The notes under the pieces are model-generated. The model worked only from the letters and a program-made list of their open reading frames with translations, did no database searches and was not told where the DNA came from. Both the position numbers and the translations under genes were made by a program. From Erodium maritimum (lineage: Eukaryota > Streptophyta > Magnoliopsida > Geraniales > Geraniaceae): 64,000 nt of DNA. Of this stretch, positions 11,663 through 22,777 are shown one piece after another. Numbering within the stretch: the stretch's first letter is position 1; each line of letters starts with the position of its first letter. The stretch is from positions 44,510,557-44,574,556 of the forward strand of contig OY997594.1 of the NCBI GenBank assembly GCA_963921825.1, given 5' to 3'.

Positions 11663-12834
11663 ATGGCACCTACTTATGTTCCACGAGGCACGAGGAGACG
11701 GCCCGCTAGAGGCCGGGGATAGTCGTCGACCGTTGAGTCGGCAGGGGCGACTAGTGCCCAGGGTGCACCCGTTGAGGGCACGAGAGGGCTGAGACAGCCC
11801 AGGCGGCAACTCTGGAGGAGCTGACTCGCACTGTTCAGGGTTTGGCAGCAGCCTTTGCCGGTAGAGAGGATATAGGCTCCGACACCGGAGGCTGCACCTG
11901 CTGCCACTGCAGCGACTATCGAGTGACCTGCACAAGTCGACAGCTACACCGCGCAGGCGCTGCGAGACTTCTGCAGGTTGGGTATGCATGTGTTTACTGG
12001 GGAGCCAGACCCCGAGGCAGCCGAGAGATGGCTGGAGCGGATCACCCGCAAATTGGACACGTCTGGGATATTGAGTGACAGGCTCCGAGTTTCTTTCTCA
12101 GCCTTCCATCTGGAGGGAGAGGCCTACCACTGGTGGCGGCGCGAGGAGGCGTGAGTGGGAGACGACTTTGTGCTGTTCGGGCAGCGTTTTCTCGAACAGT
12201 ATTTTCCACAGGCTGTTTTGGATAACACGCGTCAGCAGTTCCTAGAGCTGCGACATGAGGGACTGTCGGTGTCTGAGTACGAGGCGAGGTTCACCTCATT
12301 GTCTCGTTTTTCTCAGGAGATGGTATAGACAGAGGCTCTCAGGTGTCGACGTTTTAAGGGAGGACTTCGCCCCGTGATCGCGGACCGGGTCGCTGTTTTG
12401 AGGACCCAGGTATATATTGACCTGGTGGATCAGGCCTTGGTTGTGGAGAGACACTTCCGTGAGACAGCTATGACTCGGCGGTCAGACCGAGATCGAGCAG
12501 CTCTTTGAGGCCATTCGAGACTCAGGATCCGAGGAGGCAGAGGACCTTGGGATCGTTTCAGACTCAGACCCAGTCGAGAGGACCGTGACAGGTTGGGTCG
12601 GTGGCTTCAGTTGGACCTTCCATGAGAGGGCGCACGTGCTACGGATGTGGACGACCGGGTCACATGGCTCGAGACTGTCCGGGGAGCAGCGGACCAGTGG
12701 ACCGTCCAACGGGTAGACCTGAGGAGAGGTCGAGTGCCGGGCCACCGCTTTGTCATCAGTGTGGTCAGTCAGGACACTTCATCTCCAAGTGCCTCGATCA
12801 ACTTTTGGAGGTGTCGGCCCTGCGACCACAGTAG
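11663..12834 (+). pseudogene. Decayed gypsy gag with two CCHC zinc knuckles
   Basis: It starts with ATG at 11663 (MAPTYVPRGTRRRPARGRG), then runs into stops and frame changes. The retrotransposon gag domain is recognisable: PDPEAAERWLERITRKL, SFSAFHLEGEAYHWWRR, QRFLEQYFPQAVLDNTRQQF. Two knuckles follow, CYGCGRPGHMARDC (12637-12678) and CHQCGQSGHFISKC (12751-12792). Intact gag binds and packages the element RNA. Here internal stops and frameshifts make it a pseudogene. Confidence 0.85.
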
Positions 12835-12975
12835 TCGCAGACTGGGCAGTCACCGCAGTTTCAGTAGCGTCAGGCTCAGACGCAGAGAGCTCCGAGACAG
12901 GCAGCGAGCGCGCTGGCGCCGAGGCAGCGAGCAGCGCAACAGGTGGCACTTCCACTCCCTCCGAGAGGCGGACCC

Positions 12976-13080
12976 CTGACACAAAAGGGTCGGGTGTATG
13001 CTGTCACCGAGTCACAGGCGGAGAGACAGGATTCCGATCATGGGATCACTCTTGGTTTCGAGCACGTTTTGGATTAGAGG
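12976..13080 (+). pseudogene. Start of gypsy pol (protease linker), truncated
   Basis: The frame GRVYAVTESQAERQDSD resembles the segment that joins gag to protease in chromovirus polyproteins. It stops within about 30 codons. No catalytic D[ST]G protease motif or reverse-transcriptase block follows. Confidence 0.5.
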
Positions 13081-13900
13081 ACATGGCGGAGCACGGGACT
13101 AGCGAGAGTTCGGGAGTTGTTTTTGTGTTGACTTCAGAGGCGTACTTTCTATTTTTAAGACTTGTATTTGACTCGTTTGGACCTTATTGTGTTTAATTAC
13201 TGGAATAGCTGTTGAACTTTTACAACGTTTAAGTCGTTAATCTGTTATTTTTAGTTCGCGCCCGAGTTCGGCCAAGGACGAATGTTGGGACGGAATTTAG
13301 AACTGTGTACCTTGGCACGCTAGCTGGGGGTGCGGCGGAGGATCGTAGAAATACCAGTACGCAGCCAGACCGGCCAAGAGAGATGACCGAGTGACGATGA
13401 GATCAGAGTGGCGCAGCGGAAGTGTGGTGGGCCATGACCCATAGGCATCACACTCTTTTTTTTTCACTTGATGAGATGTGGGAAACCCAAGAGTATAACC
13501 TTGACACGATCCTTGTGCTTTGACACCCCGGCTAAGTACGTTGTGTTTTGACGAGCGTGTGTCGTACGTGTGAGAGCAGAGTAATTGACCGCCCTTCTCT
13601 TAGTAACCTTTTGTGTTGAACTTGACGACGTCCAATGTCATCCTGGGGATGGACTGACTCTCAAGACGCGGGGCGTCGATCGATTGTAACCGGTGATCGA
13701 TGGCAGTCCGACCGGGCAATACGACAGCCACATAAGTACGGGCATTAGATGCGAAGTTTGGATCGATGCACGCCAGTTGTCAACAAGTGAAGGCCGAACG
13801 CCAGCGTTCCGCGAGGACTAGTATGACCCTTACGAGAGCACAGTAGAAGTGAGAGCACCGTTTGTTGGAGTCTGGAAATAGCGAACCGTGTGCGACTACC
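13081..13900 (+). other. Non-coding interior where gypsy RT and RNase H are missing
   Basis: Retroelement DNA without recognisable polymerase motifs (no YVDD-like block, no RNase H block). An intact chromovirus would have about 2.5 kb or more of pol here. I infer a large internal deletion or replacement. Confidence 0.55.
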
Positions 13901-13904
13901 ATAA

Positions 13905-14155
13905 CGCTTTCAGGCCAGTAACATTATGGCACCGTATGAAACAGTGTATGGTAGGTCGGGCCAGTTGCCCAAGCGGGGCACAGTTGAGGGATTAGAGTCG
14001 ACCCTTGTTGATCATGAGTTGCTCGAGAAACGATTGAGAGATGGCGTGAATTGTGAACGATTGAGAACCGCGCAGAGTCGACGCGGAAGCGCGAGGATAA
14101 GGTACGCACAAGATATTCAAACCCGTTCGGACCCTGAGGAAATGGTATTTGTGGT
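13905..14155 (+). pseudogene. Gypsy integrase C-terminal fragment
   Basis: MAPYETVYGR, followed by LVDHELLEK and ERLRTAQSRRGSARIRYAQD, matches the conserved end of gypsy integrase (pattern APYEALYGR ... ERLRAAQSRQKSYAD). The catalytic core D,D-35-E is absent upstream. The frame ends near 14193 after drift. Confidence 0.75.
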
Positions 14156-14429
14156 GTCTTCAGTTTTATGGTACCTTGGATGGAACAATTTGTAAATTGG
14201 TTCGATTGGTAGTATGTGAGCGAATATCAACGGTAAGCGCGATATCACTGGTGAGGGTCACCTTCGATGATTGATCATGACTTTATGTCACCTCATGTGG
14301 AGTGTCGTCATAGTGAGGTCTGACGAGTCGGGTGTTTCGAGGTGCGCACGCTTTCCGACAAGATGTTGATAAGAAGTATTGTCGCTCCGGACCGTGCAGT
14401 AAATGTGAGATACAATGGTTGTAAATGGC

Positions 14430-14905
14430 GCTAGGCGCTATTCGGGCGGTGAGGACCCCTAGGCGTTAGGCGGGGACTAGTCGGGGCCTAGGCGGATTTA
14501 ATTTTTTAATATTTTTAATTATTAATAAATATATATTACACAAATATACTAAAAAATCAAAATATATACTATATTTGTATACAATAAAAATATCAAGTAT
14601 CAAAATAAAAAATAAAAAAAAATAATGCTCTCATTTTTATTTTACTCTTTATTTTAATAAAAATCTAAATTATAATGATAAACCACCAAAGAGACACCTC
14701 CCATATTCTTTTTATCAAGAAATTCAAGATCATTCCCTCTCAACTTTCTATCTCTTTTTCAAATGTCCAATTTCACAAACTAGAGTCCTAAGTTTCCAAC
14801 TAATCGGACGGGACAACGAGTCAGATTGTTTTCAGATTTTGGGGCCTAGGTGGGGCGACGAGTCGGGCGTTTTACAGATTTTGGGGCCTAGGCGGACTAG
14901 GTGTG
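14430..14905. mobile_element. Possible small DNA insertion bounded by CCTAGGCGG motifs
   Basis: AT-rich DNA (14500-14790) in the gypsy interior is flanked by GC-rich blocks that share GGGGCCTAGGCGG and GACTAGTCGGGG/GCGGACTAGG-type motifs. This looks like a short non-autonomous element with subterminal repeats. I could not define a target duplication, so its class is open. Confidence 0.3.
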
Positions 14906-15350
14906 GACCAACGTTAAGATGGTTGGGATTACGTGTTTTTACCTTGTGTTATCTTGTGTGGTTGGTCGTGGCGTAACCACGTTTGGTGTCCGGTGACGAT
15001 TGTCCGAGTAACGGGACGTGGGCTTCTTTTGTTGTGGTGTGCACGATACTTGGTTAAGCGAGTGAGTAGTCGAGGAGAAGTGTCGGTGAGTTGGATCCGT
15101 TTTACGTGCAACGTGAGAATTGTTCCGGTATGATACATGTACCGACGAACGGTTCCGGTATAGGATATCTCGACCAAACCGCGTGTGTCGGTGCAATGTC
15201 TCTACCGATGGAGGATTCCGGTATCGAGTAACTGGCGTGGTGTTTCCGTGGGTTTGGGTGACAATGGACTGGGAGATTTAATCGGACGTTCCTTGAGATA
15301 GGATCAAGTGGAGTTCATTCATTTTAAATTTCGAGGACGAAATTCCTTTA
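14906..15350 (+). other. Gypsy 3' internal region, non-coding
   Basis: It contains a unit related to the LTR minisatellite motif (GGTATGATACATGTACCGA and GGTATAGGATATCTCGACC) and the approach to the polypurine tract. ORFs here have no family resemblance. Confidence 0.5.
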
Positions 15351-15360
15351 AGGGGGGTAG
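15350..15360 (+). other. Polypurine tract
   Basis: AAGGGGGGTAG directly precedes the 3' LTR, the expected plus-strand priming site. Confidence 0.75.
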
Positions 15361-15362
15361 AC

Positions 15363-18142
15363 TGTAAAGACCGCTTCGGTTACAGGAATTAATATTTAAA
15401 TTATTATTTTTTGGAACGTCGTGGTGGGAAAGCGGGTTTATTTCTAGGCGAACTGCAAAAGAAAAAGAAAAAAAAGAAAGGGAAGCAGGCCGGGCCAGAC
15501 CAGGCCCGCTCACTCGGACCAAGCCCACGCCAAGCTCAGGCCCAACTCGATCAAGCCCACTCGGATGCCTCACTACCCTCAAACCCTATTCTCTTTGTCT
15601 TCTTCAGCGTCGCGTGCGTTTCCTGAGACGACCTCTCAGATCCATCTCCCTCACCCTCGCTCGCTCTCTCTCGCGCACCTTCCTCTCACTCGACAAATCG
15701 ACGTCGGCGACGACTTGAGCTGCTCCCGGCCTCGAAACCAAACCACCACGACACGGGACCGAGCTGAGGCCGCCGTTGTTTAGCCGTGTCCGGGACTGAG
15801 CCGCCATCGAGCGAACTTCGCGTGCAAGATCTGGACACGTCATCGCCGCCGGAGCTCAAATTCCCCCCTTCTACCTCGTCTCCCTCCACCCACGATCATC
15901 CTAACCACCAGAAACCCCATCAACCCCTTCCTCCTCCCCGAGTCGTAGCAAATCATGTCATTGACGGAGAACCACGCGGTGAGCGTCGTCTCCTATCGCG
16001 TTCCACCGTCTCTGACGAACCCCCGCCTGAAAACCACGGTGCCCGAGCTCATTTTGGGTGAGTTCCACCTTAGATCTGAAAACCCGAGCTCCAGAACACG
16101 CTACCTCGCCGGCGAGAGCTCGGTTTCGCTCTCTCCGAGCTCTCCTGACGCCGCCGCCGCGTTTCAGGGCCAACCCTAGCCTCACTCTCAGACACGGGAC
16201 TTGGGCTCCGGACCAGGCTTGGGCTGGGACAGGCATGGACTTGGGCCTCGGACCAGGCCAGGCCTCGGCCCAGGCTCGGTTGGATCTGAACTCGGGCATG
16301 GGACCTTTTCCGGGTCGGGTATTGGTCAGGATCGGGTCTGGGTCGGATTTGGATCCGGTTTCCGGATTTGGGTCAGATCCGGGTCGGACTCGGATCAGGG
16401 CCGGGTCAGGACAATATAATGAATTAATAAATTAATTAAATTAATTTAAATTAAAGAATTTAACGGTTTTAAAATGGAAAAAGATTAAAGGACTAAATTG
16501 ATAATTTAGAGGACTGTTACGGACTGGACCAGGACTGATTACCGTCCTTGTTTGTTAAAAACCAGGCTTTGACCTCGATCGTAGAGAAGTCCGGAGGTAG
16601 GCCCGGATGTCAGCAGCTAGGAGACGTAGCTGCTTATTCTTCTTGAGGTAGGGAACGTAGCGAATACCGGTTTAATTACGGAAAGTTACTAGTATGCATG
16701 TTTAGGTAATAATAATAACTGGAAAGGTCCTAGTTGGCATATAGGATGTGATTCACTAGAATAATCGCTTTCAATTACTAAATAACCAGACGAGTCATAG
16801 ATCGCATGTAGGATGTGATTCAATAGTTTAGCCGCTTTCATTATTCTGGGAAATTTTCGTGCTGGTAGATTGGCCATGTCGAGCCTTAGGACTGTGTGTT
16901 GATTGAGATGCATGATGCGTGTTATAACCTTTGTTTGAGAGTCTAAATAAGATTACTCGGTGTAGCATGTTGTGTTATGTGTGGGCAAGTGTGCCGTGTT
17001 TGGTGTGATGTGAACCTTTGATTGTGATATGATTGGGTGAGTGATATATCGATTTGTGTGTTATGGTGAGTTGGCTCGGTTGATGTACCGTAGTCGAATT
17101 ATGGCATTGTGATGCATGAGACCTTCTTGATGCGTGTTCCAGGATGAGGTAATCCGGTATGATACCTACACCAAGGGAGTATGCCGGTGTAGGGTATCTA
17201 AGCCAAGGATGGCGTGATCGTTACCCCGATTCTCCGTGACGGGAAGGCGTACTACTGAGGTATGTGTCGGTCCGTTACGCGTGAGGCCCTGATTCTACGT
17301 GACAGGAAGACGTCCGACTGAGAGATTTCCGGTCGTGGATGTTACCCCGATTCTACGTGACGGGAAGATGTCGGGACCGAGGCTTCGTGTTCCTGTACGA
17401 CATAAATGGAACGAGCTGTGATAGTCGGAGATGTTGGAAATGGATGTACTAAGTTATGTGTGGTTCTGTTGTGTGTGTCGTGCGTGCTGATTGGCTTTGT
17501 TTGTTGTTTTAAGTGTGATTATGGTCTTGTGAGAGTGTCTGGTGACTCGAGGTGTTGTTATACCTAATTTCTGTGTTGTCGTGTGAGTTCGCACGTGTGA
17601 TCGGTTGCGAGATAACCATGGGCGTTGTCCAATGAGAATATTTAGGTGATGATTGTCAAGAGCAATGTTGAGAAGAGTGTACGGTTCATTGTGAGTTGGA
17701 TTTACGGGTTGTGCTTGAGTGAAGGTCAAATGTTGTCTTGGAGTAATTGTTTAATTTGACTTTTAATTTTTATGCTTACTAATATGCCCTAATTAGACGG
17801 TTACTCGTGGTATTGAACTGATGTTCATAACCTTAACTACTTTTCCTACTGAGCGAAAGCTCACCCCCTTACTTTGTTGTGTTTCAGGTCTTGAGCAGGA
17901 TTTGTACTAGCTGGATGCTCGATGCTTGGGAGCTAACGAGGGTCCTAGGCTAGCTTGTCTAGAGACGTACTGTGATTTTGAATTAAAATTTATCTTTGGA
18001 TTTATGAGTTGTTGATTCTTTTATCGGATTGTGGTTGCAATTTATTATTACCTTAAACCTTATTTCATTTAAAATTGTTTTATTTATTATCGTTTTAAGC
18101 TCACGTCTCGAGTCCGGTCAAAACTGGATTTGGGGCGTGACA
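15363..18142 (+). repeat. 3' LTR of the gypsy element
   Basis: 2,780 bases, same order as the 5' LTR with scattered substitutions and small indels. Examples: a TTTT replaces part of the G-rich run at about 16313, and a short insertion lies near 16113. The differences point to an insertion that is not recent. Confidence 0.92.
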
Positions 18143-19119
18143 CATGGCTTCCGGTCATCGTCTTCAACGCTCCCTGTCCGGGCTCCCGACACCTACTACC
18201 CTTTCTTTGGAGGCTCACCTATCGGACAAGGTCGGTAACACCCCCCCCCCCCATGGACGTTGATCACCACCTCCATCGCACCACGAAGAGACCCCCGACA
18301 ATCAACGTCCCGAGCACGATCTACAACCCCGCCGTGGACTCCGACCAAGCTAACAACGTCACCATGATCGTGATCTCGGCAACCTCTATCTCTCCGGTGG
18401 CTGTCTTTTTTCTGGATTCGATCTTGTCGATACTCATCCCGGCGGTTAAAGGCCACCTCGAGCACCTTTTGCTAGTCGGTGCAAACCCAAAGTATATGTC
18501 GGAACCGCCTCGCCGTCGCCCACAAGCTCTGTAGGATGAACATGGGATTTCGGTGGGAATTGCCCAACAGCTGACAGCCAAGGAGGAAATCCAGGATCCA
18601 CAGACGGAGGCGGTTTAGCCTCCTTCGAAAAAATGAGAAGACCTGGCGGGGGTGGGAGGGTCCGTCTACGAACTATACCCATAGACCCGGGATTACCGAT
18701 GCTGGGAGTCTCGGGAGAGCCGCACTCAGAGCACTATTTCCAGTTTTCTTTAATGTTGCTTATTATCTGTCTTTAGTTTGGTTAGGTTTTTGGTCTTGTT
18801 GGTTTAGGTGTGTGTTTTCTTGTATTTTTGAAATGTCGGTAAGGGGAACTCCTGAGTTAAGATCTGCGAACACAAGCACACTATTTCTACGGATCCATGA
18901 GCGTTTGGTGGACTACGGTCGATTGGGACAAATATATGGAATCTTGGGTAGTTATGCCCTAACCTGCAATGGTTACATTTTACAGTAATACAATACCCCA
19001 TCTACTCGTTTCAAAAAAAATATACCAAAATTGTCTCTATTTCTCTTATCTAAATGAAATCTGCAGAAAAAATTGAACACTCGGAACGACCATATCCAAT
19101 ATTTAGACTGGAGAATAGA
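18143..19119 (+). pseudogene. Captured gene-like fragment in the MULE, right part
   Basis: After the CATGG duplication the frame continues with STLPVRAPDTYYPFFGGSP and stops near 18236. It is followed by a run of cytosines and further GC-rich coding-like frames (for example 18130-18534) to about 18700, then AT-rich DNA up to the right terminus. No domain is recognised. The mixture of short open frames, frameshifts and a homopolymer run looks like decayed captured sequence rather than a functional gene. Confidence 0.35.
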
Positions 19120-19457
19120 GACAATTTCGTTATTTATGATAATATAAAGACTATGTGTCGAACACATGTTCGTTTTCCATCCAAAGTAACGGAAAAATAA
19201 AAAATATGTAAGTCGCTACTTTTTTCATAATAAACAAAAGGTATAAGCATGTTTTTGAGAAAGAAAGGTAACCACAACATGTTTATGCAATCAAATGTGG
19301 TTCGAAGCATGTTTTCGAGGTTTCTTCTATTATTTATTAGTATGTTACAAAAATTCCGATGGGAACCTGAGGTCCTCGTCCCGTGTAGAACATAATTTTT
19401 TTAAGTGAGATGATAAACTGGGATTTTGGCGGAGCGGGGAAAATAGCCCCTCCTTAC

Positions 19458-20583
19458 TAGGGATGGCAAAACGCCCCGTCCCCCACGGGGATCCCCGTCC
19501 CGCACGGGGCGAAGTTGGGACGAGGATTTTTTAAGTGGGGCGGGGTACGGGGAGATAAACGGGGATTTTGGCGGGGCGCGGGGCGGGGATGGGGCAAGCA
19601 CTCCCCGCCCCGCGGGGCGCCCCACCCCATACCCCGCACCATTATTTTATAAAAAATATTATAATTTATATATACATAATAATAATAACAATACACTTGT
19701 CTAAGAACATTTTCTCATGTTCAAACCTTTGTTGTGTGGTCATGTTTGTAGAATTAAAGCAATGTCTTTTTCTTCGTTTACAAAACACGCTAATACAAAA
19801 TTTGATCTTGTTCGATACCGTGATAGAATTTATAGCTTTTGTCTATGAAATTGTATTCACAACACAACATATTTTTGAAAATATTAAGTTTAACCTATTT
19901 AGATATTTGAGTTGTGATTATGATTTGATATTGATATAAATGTTAATCATATATAATATAATATAATTGTTAGTTACATATCCTTATGTATATGTTAGTT
20001 ACATATACATAAGGTGATATAATTATATTATATATCATTATCATTTATATCAATATCAAATCATAGTCATAACTCAAATATCTTAAAAGTTAGGAATAAT
20101 AAGTTAAATTTAAAATTTTCAACGTGATGATTTTATTTGTACCGTTATGAAGTCAAGTTTGAAACTCTAAGTTTTTTGTTATAAGATATTTCGTTAAGAT
20201 ACTTTCTATTATGTGTAAACTATTATGAGACATGTATATCATTGTCATGCGATGTTTATTTTATATGTATGTTGTTTTAAAATTATGGATTGACTATGCA
20301 TGTTGTTTAAAATTATGCATTGAGAATTATCATTTCAAATGTGCATTTTTTCGGGTGATGAGAATAGGACGGGAACGGGGTAAGGAATAAAATCCCCCGC
20401 GAGGCGAGAATAAGACGGGGAATAAAATCCCCATTCCCCGTCCCATCCTCACGGGGTCCCCACGGGACGGGGTCAACACGGGGTCAACGCGGGGATGAGG
20501 CGGGGACGGGGCAAGTGGAGTTGACGCGGGACGGGGACGGGGAATGGGGTCCCCGCCCCAACCCCGCCCCATTGCCATCCCTA
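19458..20583. mobile_element. hAT-type non-autonomous element with GC-rich ends
   Basis: It begins TAGGGATGGCAAAACG and ends GCCCCATTGCCATCCCTA. The termini are inverse complements and are followed inwards by strongly G/C-rich blocks. The flanks are CTCCTTAC (19450-19457) and TTCCTTAC (20584-20591), an 8-bp duplication with one mismatch as expected for hAT. The interior is AT-rich and has no transposase. Short ORFs in the GC-rich ends are artefacts. Confidence 0.8.
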
Positions 20584-20732
20584 TTCCTTACTGAGCATCA
20601 TACTCTATTAATTTAATTTTTTTTATTAATAATCCATATCTTGTTTGAAGGACACGTAATATCTTACATATGATATTTGTTTATTTATATTTTATATCTC
20701 AAAAATACAAAACTTAGTTTGAATATGTCAAA

Positions 20733-22092
20733 GGGAAAACTACAATTACATACCCTCAATTTGGCACGGTTATCTGATACATACCCTTAAGTATTTTTAA
20801 CTGATACATACATGTATATTTCCACGTTTAACGATTTCTCCTTTACCAATACTATAACTACCCTTTAATGCTCTTTATCTTTTTTTTCACATCCAAAACT
20901 CACGCATCTAACTGCCACTCAGATCCAAAACTCTAGCAAATCCAAAATATATATGCTCATGTCCAAAAATTACACATATTTATGGCCACGCACCACCTCT
21001 TCAGCTTCATCCTCAAACACTTCAAAATCAAAATGCATCTAGGTCCCTAACATACGTCGTTAACATCTACGATTCTGGGTCTGGGTTTGATGCTTCTTTT
21101 TACGTTAGAGAAGAAGCTTTACATGTTCTTGGTTGTCGCTAGAGAAGAAGCTCAAGCATATCACATCTTCTCATGCTCCACCACTAAGTTCGTCCAGATC
21201 TGTTTGCAATAAGAGCATGTCGTAGATTTTGTGCAAGGAAAAGAAAATCAGTGTTGAGGTGGAGATCTGAGTGGAGCTGGGTCTTCGACTCCCAGATTTG
21301 CTAAGCTGGAAACTATCATCGTCTTCTCCGTCCATCTCGTCAGTGTTGGGGTCGTTGTCCCTGAATCAGGGTCATGCTCATGTGTCGGGAGAAGATGCCT
21401 CACCTCGTCGAAAAAATGCCTCATCAAGCCGTCAATTCTAGTTTCAAAAGTCGTGGGTTGTGTTCATGACATTAATTTTATAATTAATGAATGATTACTA
21501 GAAAAATGAATAATTATTAGAAAATTAGAACAATAATTAAAAAAACAATTATTAGAAATAAAATATTAAAATAATTTCTGAAAAAGAATTAATAAATTTA
21601 AAAAATAAAGTAAAACATATTTTTTAATTATTGAATTTTTGAAAAACTAAAAACTAAATTATACTTATTTAAAAATATAAATATTTTTTTAAATAAATGA
21701 AAATTAATAAATAAAAAGAAAATTGTTTTTGTTAAATAAAAACATGATTTTTGAAAATAATTATATGATTTTTTAAAAGTAAAAATTATTTTTGAAATTA
21801 AAATGTGATTTTTGAAAAATAAAATTGATTTAGTGTTGGTTTTAGAAAAAAGAATTAGAAAGTGAAAATTAAATAAAAAACTAAAATGATTAATTAATGG
21901 TAGGATTATGTAATATAGGAGAATAGTTGATGGTATTTTTGTCATTTTACAACAAAAGACTAACAGAGTTGGACAGAATGGGGTAATTCATTACAAGTTG
22001 AAACATCCGGATATGTATCAGTTAAAAAGAACACATAAGGGTATGTATCAGATAATCATGCCAAGTTGAGGGTAGGCGATTGTAGTTTTTGC
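20733..22092. mobile_element. MULE-type non-autonomous element with ~85-bp TIRs
   Basis: It starts GGGAAAACTACAATTACATA and ends as the inverse (AGGCGATTGTAGTTTTTGC). The inverted match runs about 85 bases, including ATCTGATACATACCCTTA and TTTTTAACTGATACATA. A perfect 9-bp duplication TATGTCAAA flanks it (20724-20732, 22093-22101). The interior has no transposase. The 21628-21945 minus-strand ORF is low-complexity Phe/Lys-rich translation of AT-rich DNA. Confidence 0.85.
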
Positions 22093-22184
22093 TATGTCAA
22101 ATAGTGGTTTTTGCTTATTTCATCAACATATGAATATGCTATGTGTTTACGGGTTGTGCAAAATACAACGGTCAAGGAAGTTGC

Positions 22185-22447
22185 TTCAAGTTCAAGATGA
22201 TGATTTTATGTTGTAGGTACCATGGTGAAGTCAAGTTGGGAACATTTAATTTTATCCTATAAAACATTTCGTTAAGACATTTTTTATTATGTGTTAACTA
22301 TTATGAGACACAAATGTCATGTGATGTTTTTTTTATATGCATTTTGTTTAAAATTATGGATTGAGAAGTGTGTGATGTCAAATTATGCATTTTTTCGGGG
22401 GGGGGGGGGGTGATCCACACCCCGAACCCGCCCATTTTCCATCTCTA
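22185..22447. mobile_element. Truncated copy of the right half of the 19458-20583 hAT element
   Basis: Matches 20118-20583 in order: GATGATTTTAT, GAAGTCAAGTT, CATTTCGTTAAGA, TATTATGAGACA, then the GCATTTTTTCGGG box and a terminus CATCTCTA. A run of 16 G occurs where the other copy has GGG. The left half is absent. Confidence 0.65.
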
Positions 22448-22769
22448 GTGTGCTATCGTCGTTCGGACAACCGACCATGAAGATACTATAGTGGAATTGT
22501 ACAAGGCTAGGAAAAGAGGCGATGATGGAGCATTTCAAGTGTGTGCTGGCGAGGAGAAGACCGGACCTGGTATTCTTATATGAGCGTCCAACAACGTGGC
22601 ACACCTAATGAGGGCGCAGCTCCAACTACGGGTTGCAGGAGGCGTGTGGTTGTGGCCGAGGGGCACAGCTGCGACCTCATGTTCCTATTTTTGGATTGGG
22701 TGCATGTCATATTGCGGGAGGCAGCGGGGAAGGTTTCCGGACTTGCAAGTCTCTTTGATAGAAAAGTGA
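22448..22769 (+). pseudogene. Short coding-like fragment, unrecognised
   Basis: The frame starting near 22450 reads VVRTTDHEDTIVELYKARKR, then GAFQVCAGEEKTGPG, and stops near 22580. Base composition is more gene-like than its surroundings. It lies between hAT copies and the hAT element at 22778 inserted at its end. No domain is recognised. Confidence 0.25.
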
Positions 22770-22777
22770 CTTCCGGT

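Larger units (their letters stand above)
7883..18142 (+). mobile_element. Ty3/gypsy LTR retrotransposon (chromovirus, possibly Tekay-like), pol mostly deleted
   Basis: Two long direct repeats begin TGTAAAGACCG and end GGGGCGTGACA. The flanks carry a 5-bp duplication CATGG (7878-7882, 18143-18147). After the 5' LTR a primer-binding site reads TGGTATCAGAGCC (initiator tRNA-Met); before the 3' LTR there is an AAGGGGGGTAG polypurine tract. The ~4.7-kb interior holds a broken gag with two CCHC knuckles, the start of a protease-like region and the C-terminal part of an integrase. Reverse transcriptase and RNase H are missing, so the copy cannot be autonomous. The LTRs look roughly 95% identical by eye. 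Confidence 0.92.
7409..19327. mobile_element. Mutator-like (Pack-MULE type) element with 9-bp TSD, split by a gypsy element
   Basis: The left terminus starts GGGAAAACTTCAAAAATAT. The right terminus is its imperfect inverse, CATGTTTTCGAGGTTTCTTC, ending at 19327. Similarity between 7409-7625 and the reverse complement of about 19120-19327 covers roughly 200 bases, including CTTTYGTTTATT and ATTACTTTGG-type blocks. The flanks carry an identical 9-bp duplication TATTATTTA at 7400-7408 and 19328-19336, diagnostic of Mutator-type transposition. Without the inserted LTR element and its 5-bp duplication, the element is about 1.65 kb. It has no transposase and holds coding-like, GC-richer DNA instead, so it resembles a Pack-MULE. 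The parent gene is not identified. Confidence 0.8.

Noticed and set aside
21628-21945. 105-codon Phe/Lys-rich ORF
   Set aside because: Low-complexity reading of AT-rich MITE interior.
22395-22411. G16 run as a biological signal
   Set aside because: Homopolymer inside a decayed hAT end; similar runs at 18238 (C) and 30235 (G) suggest slippage or sequencing ambiguity.
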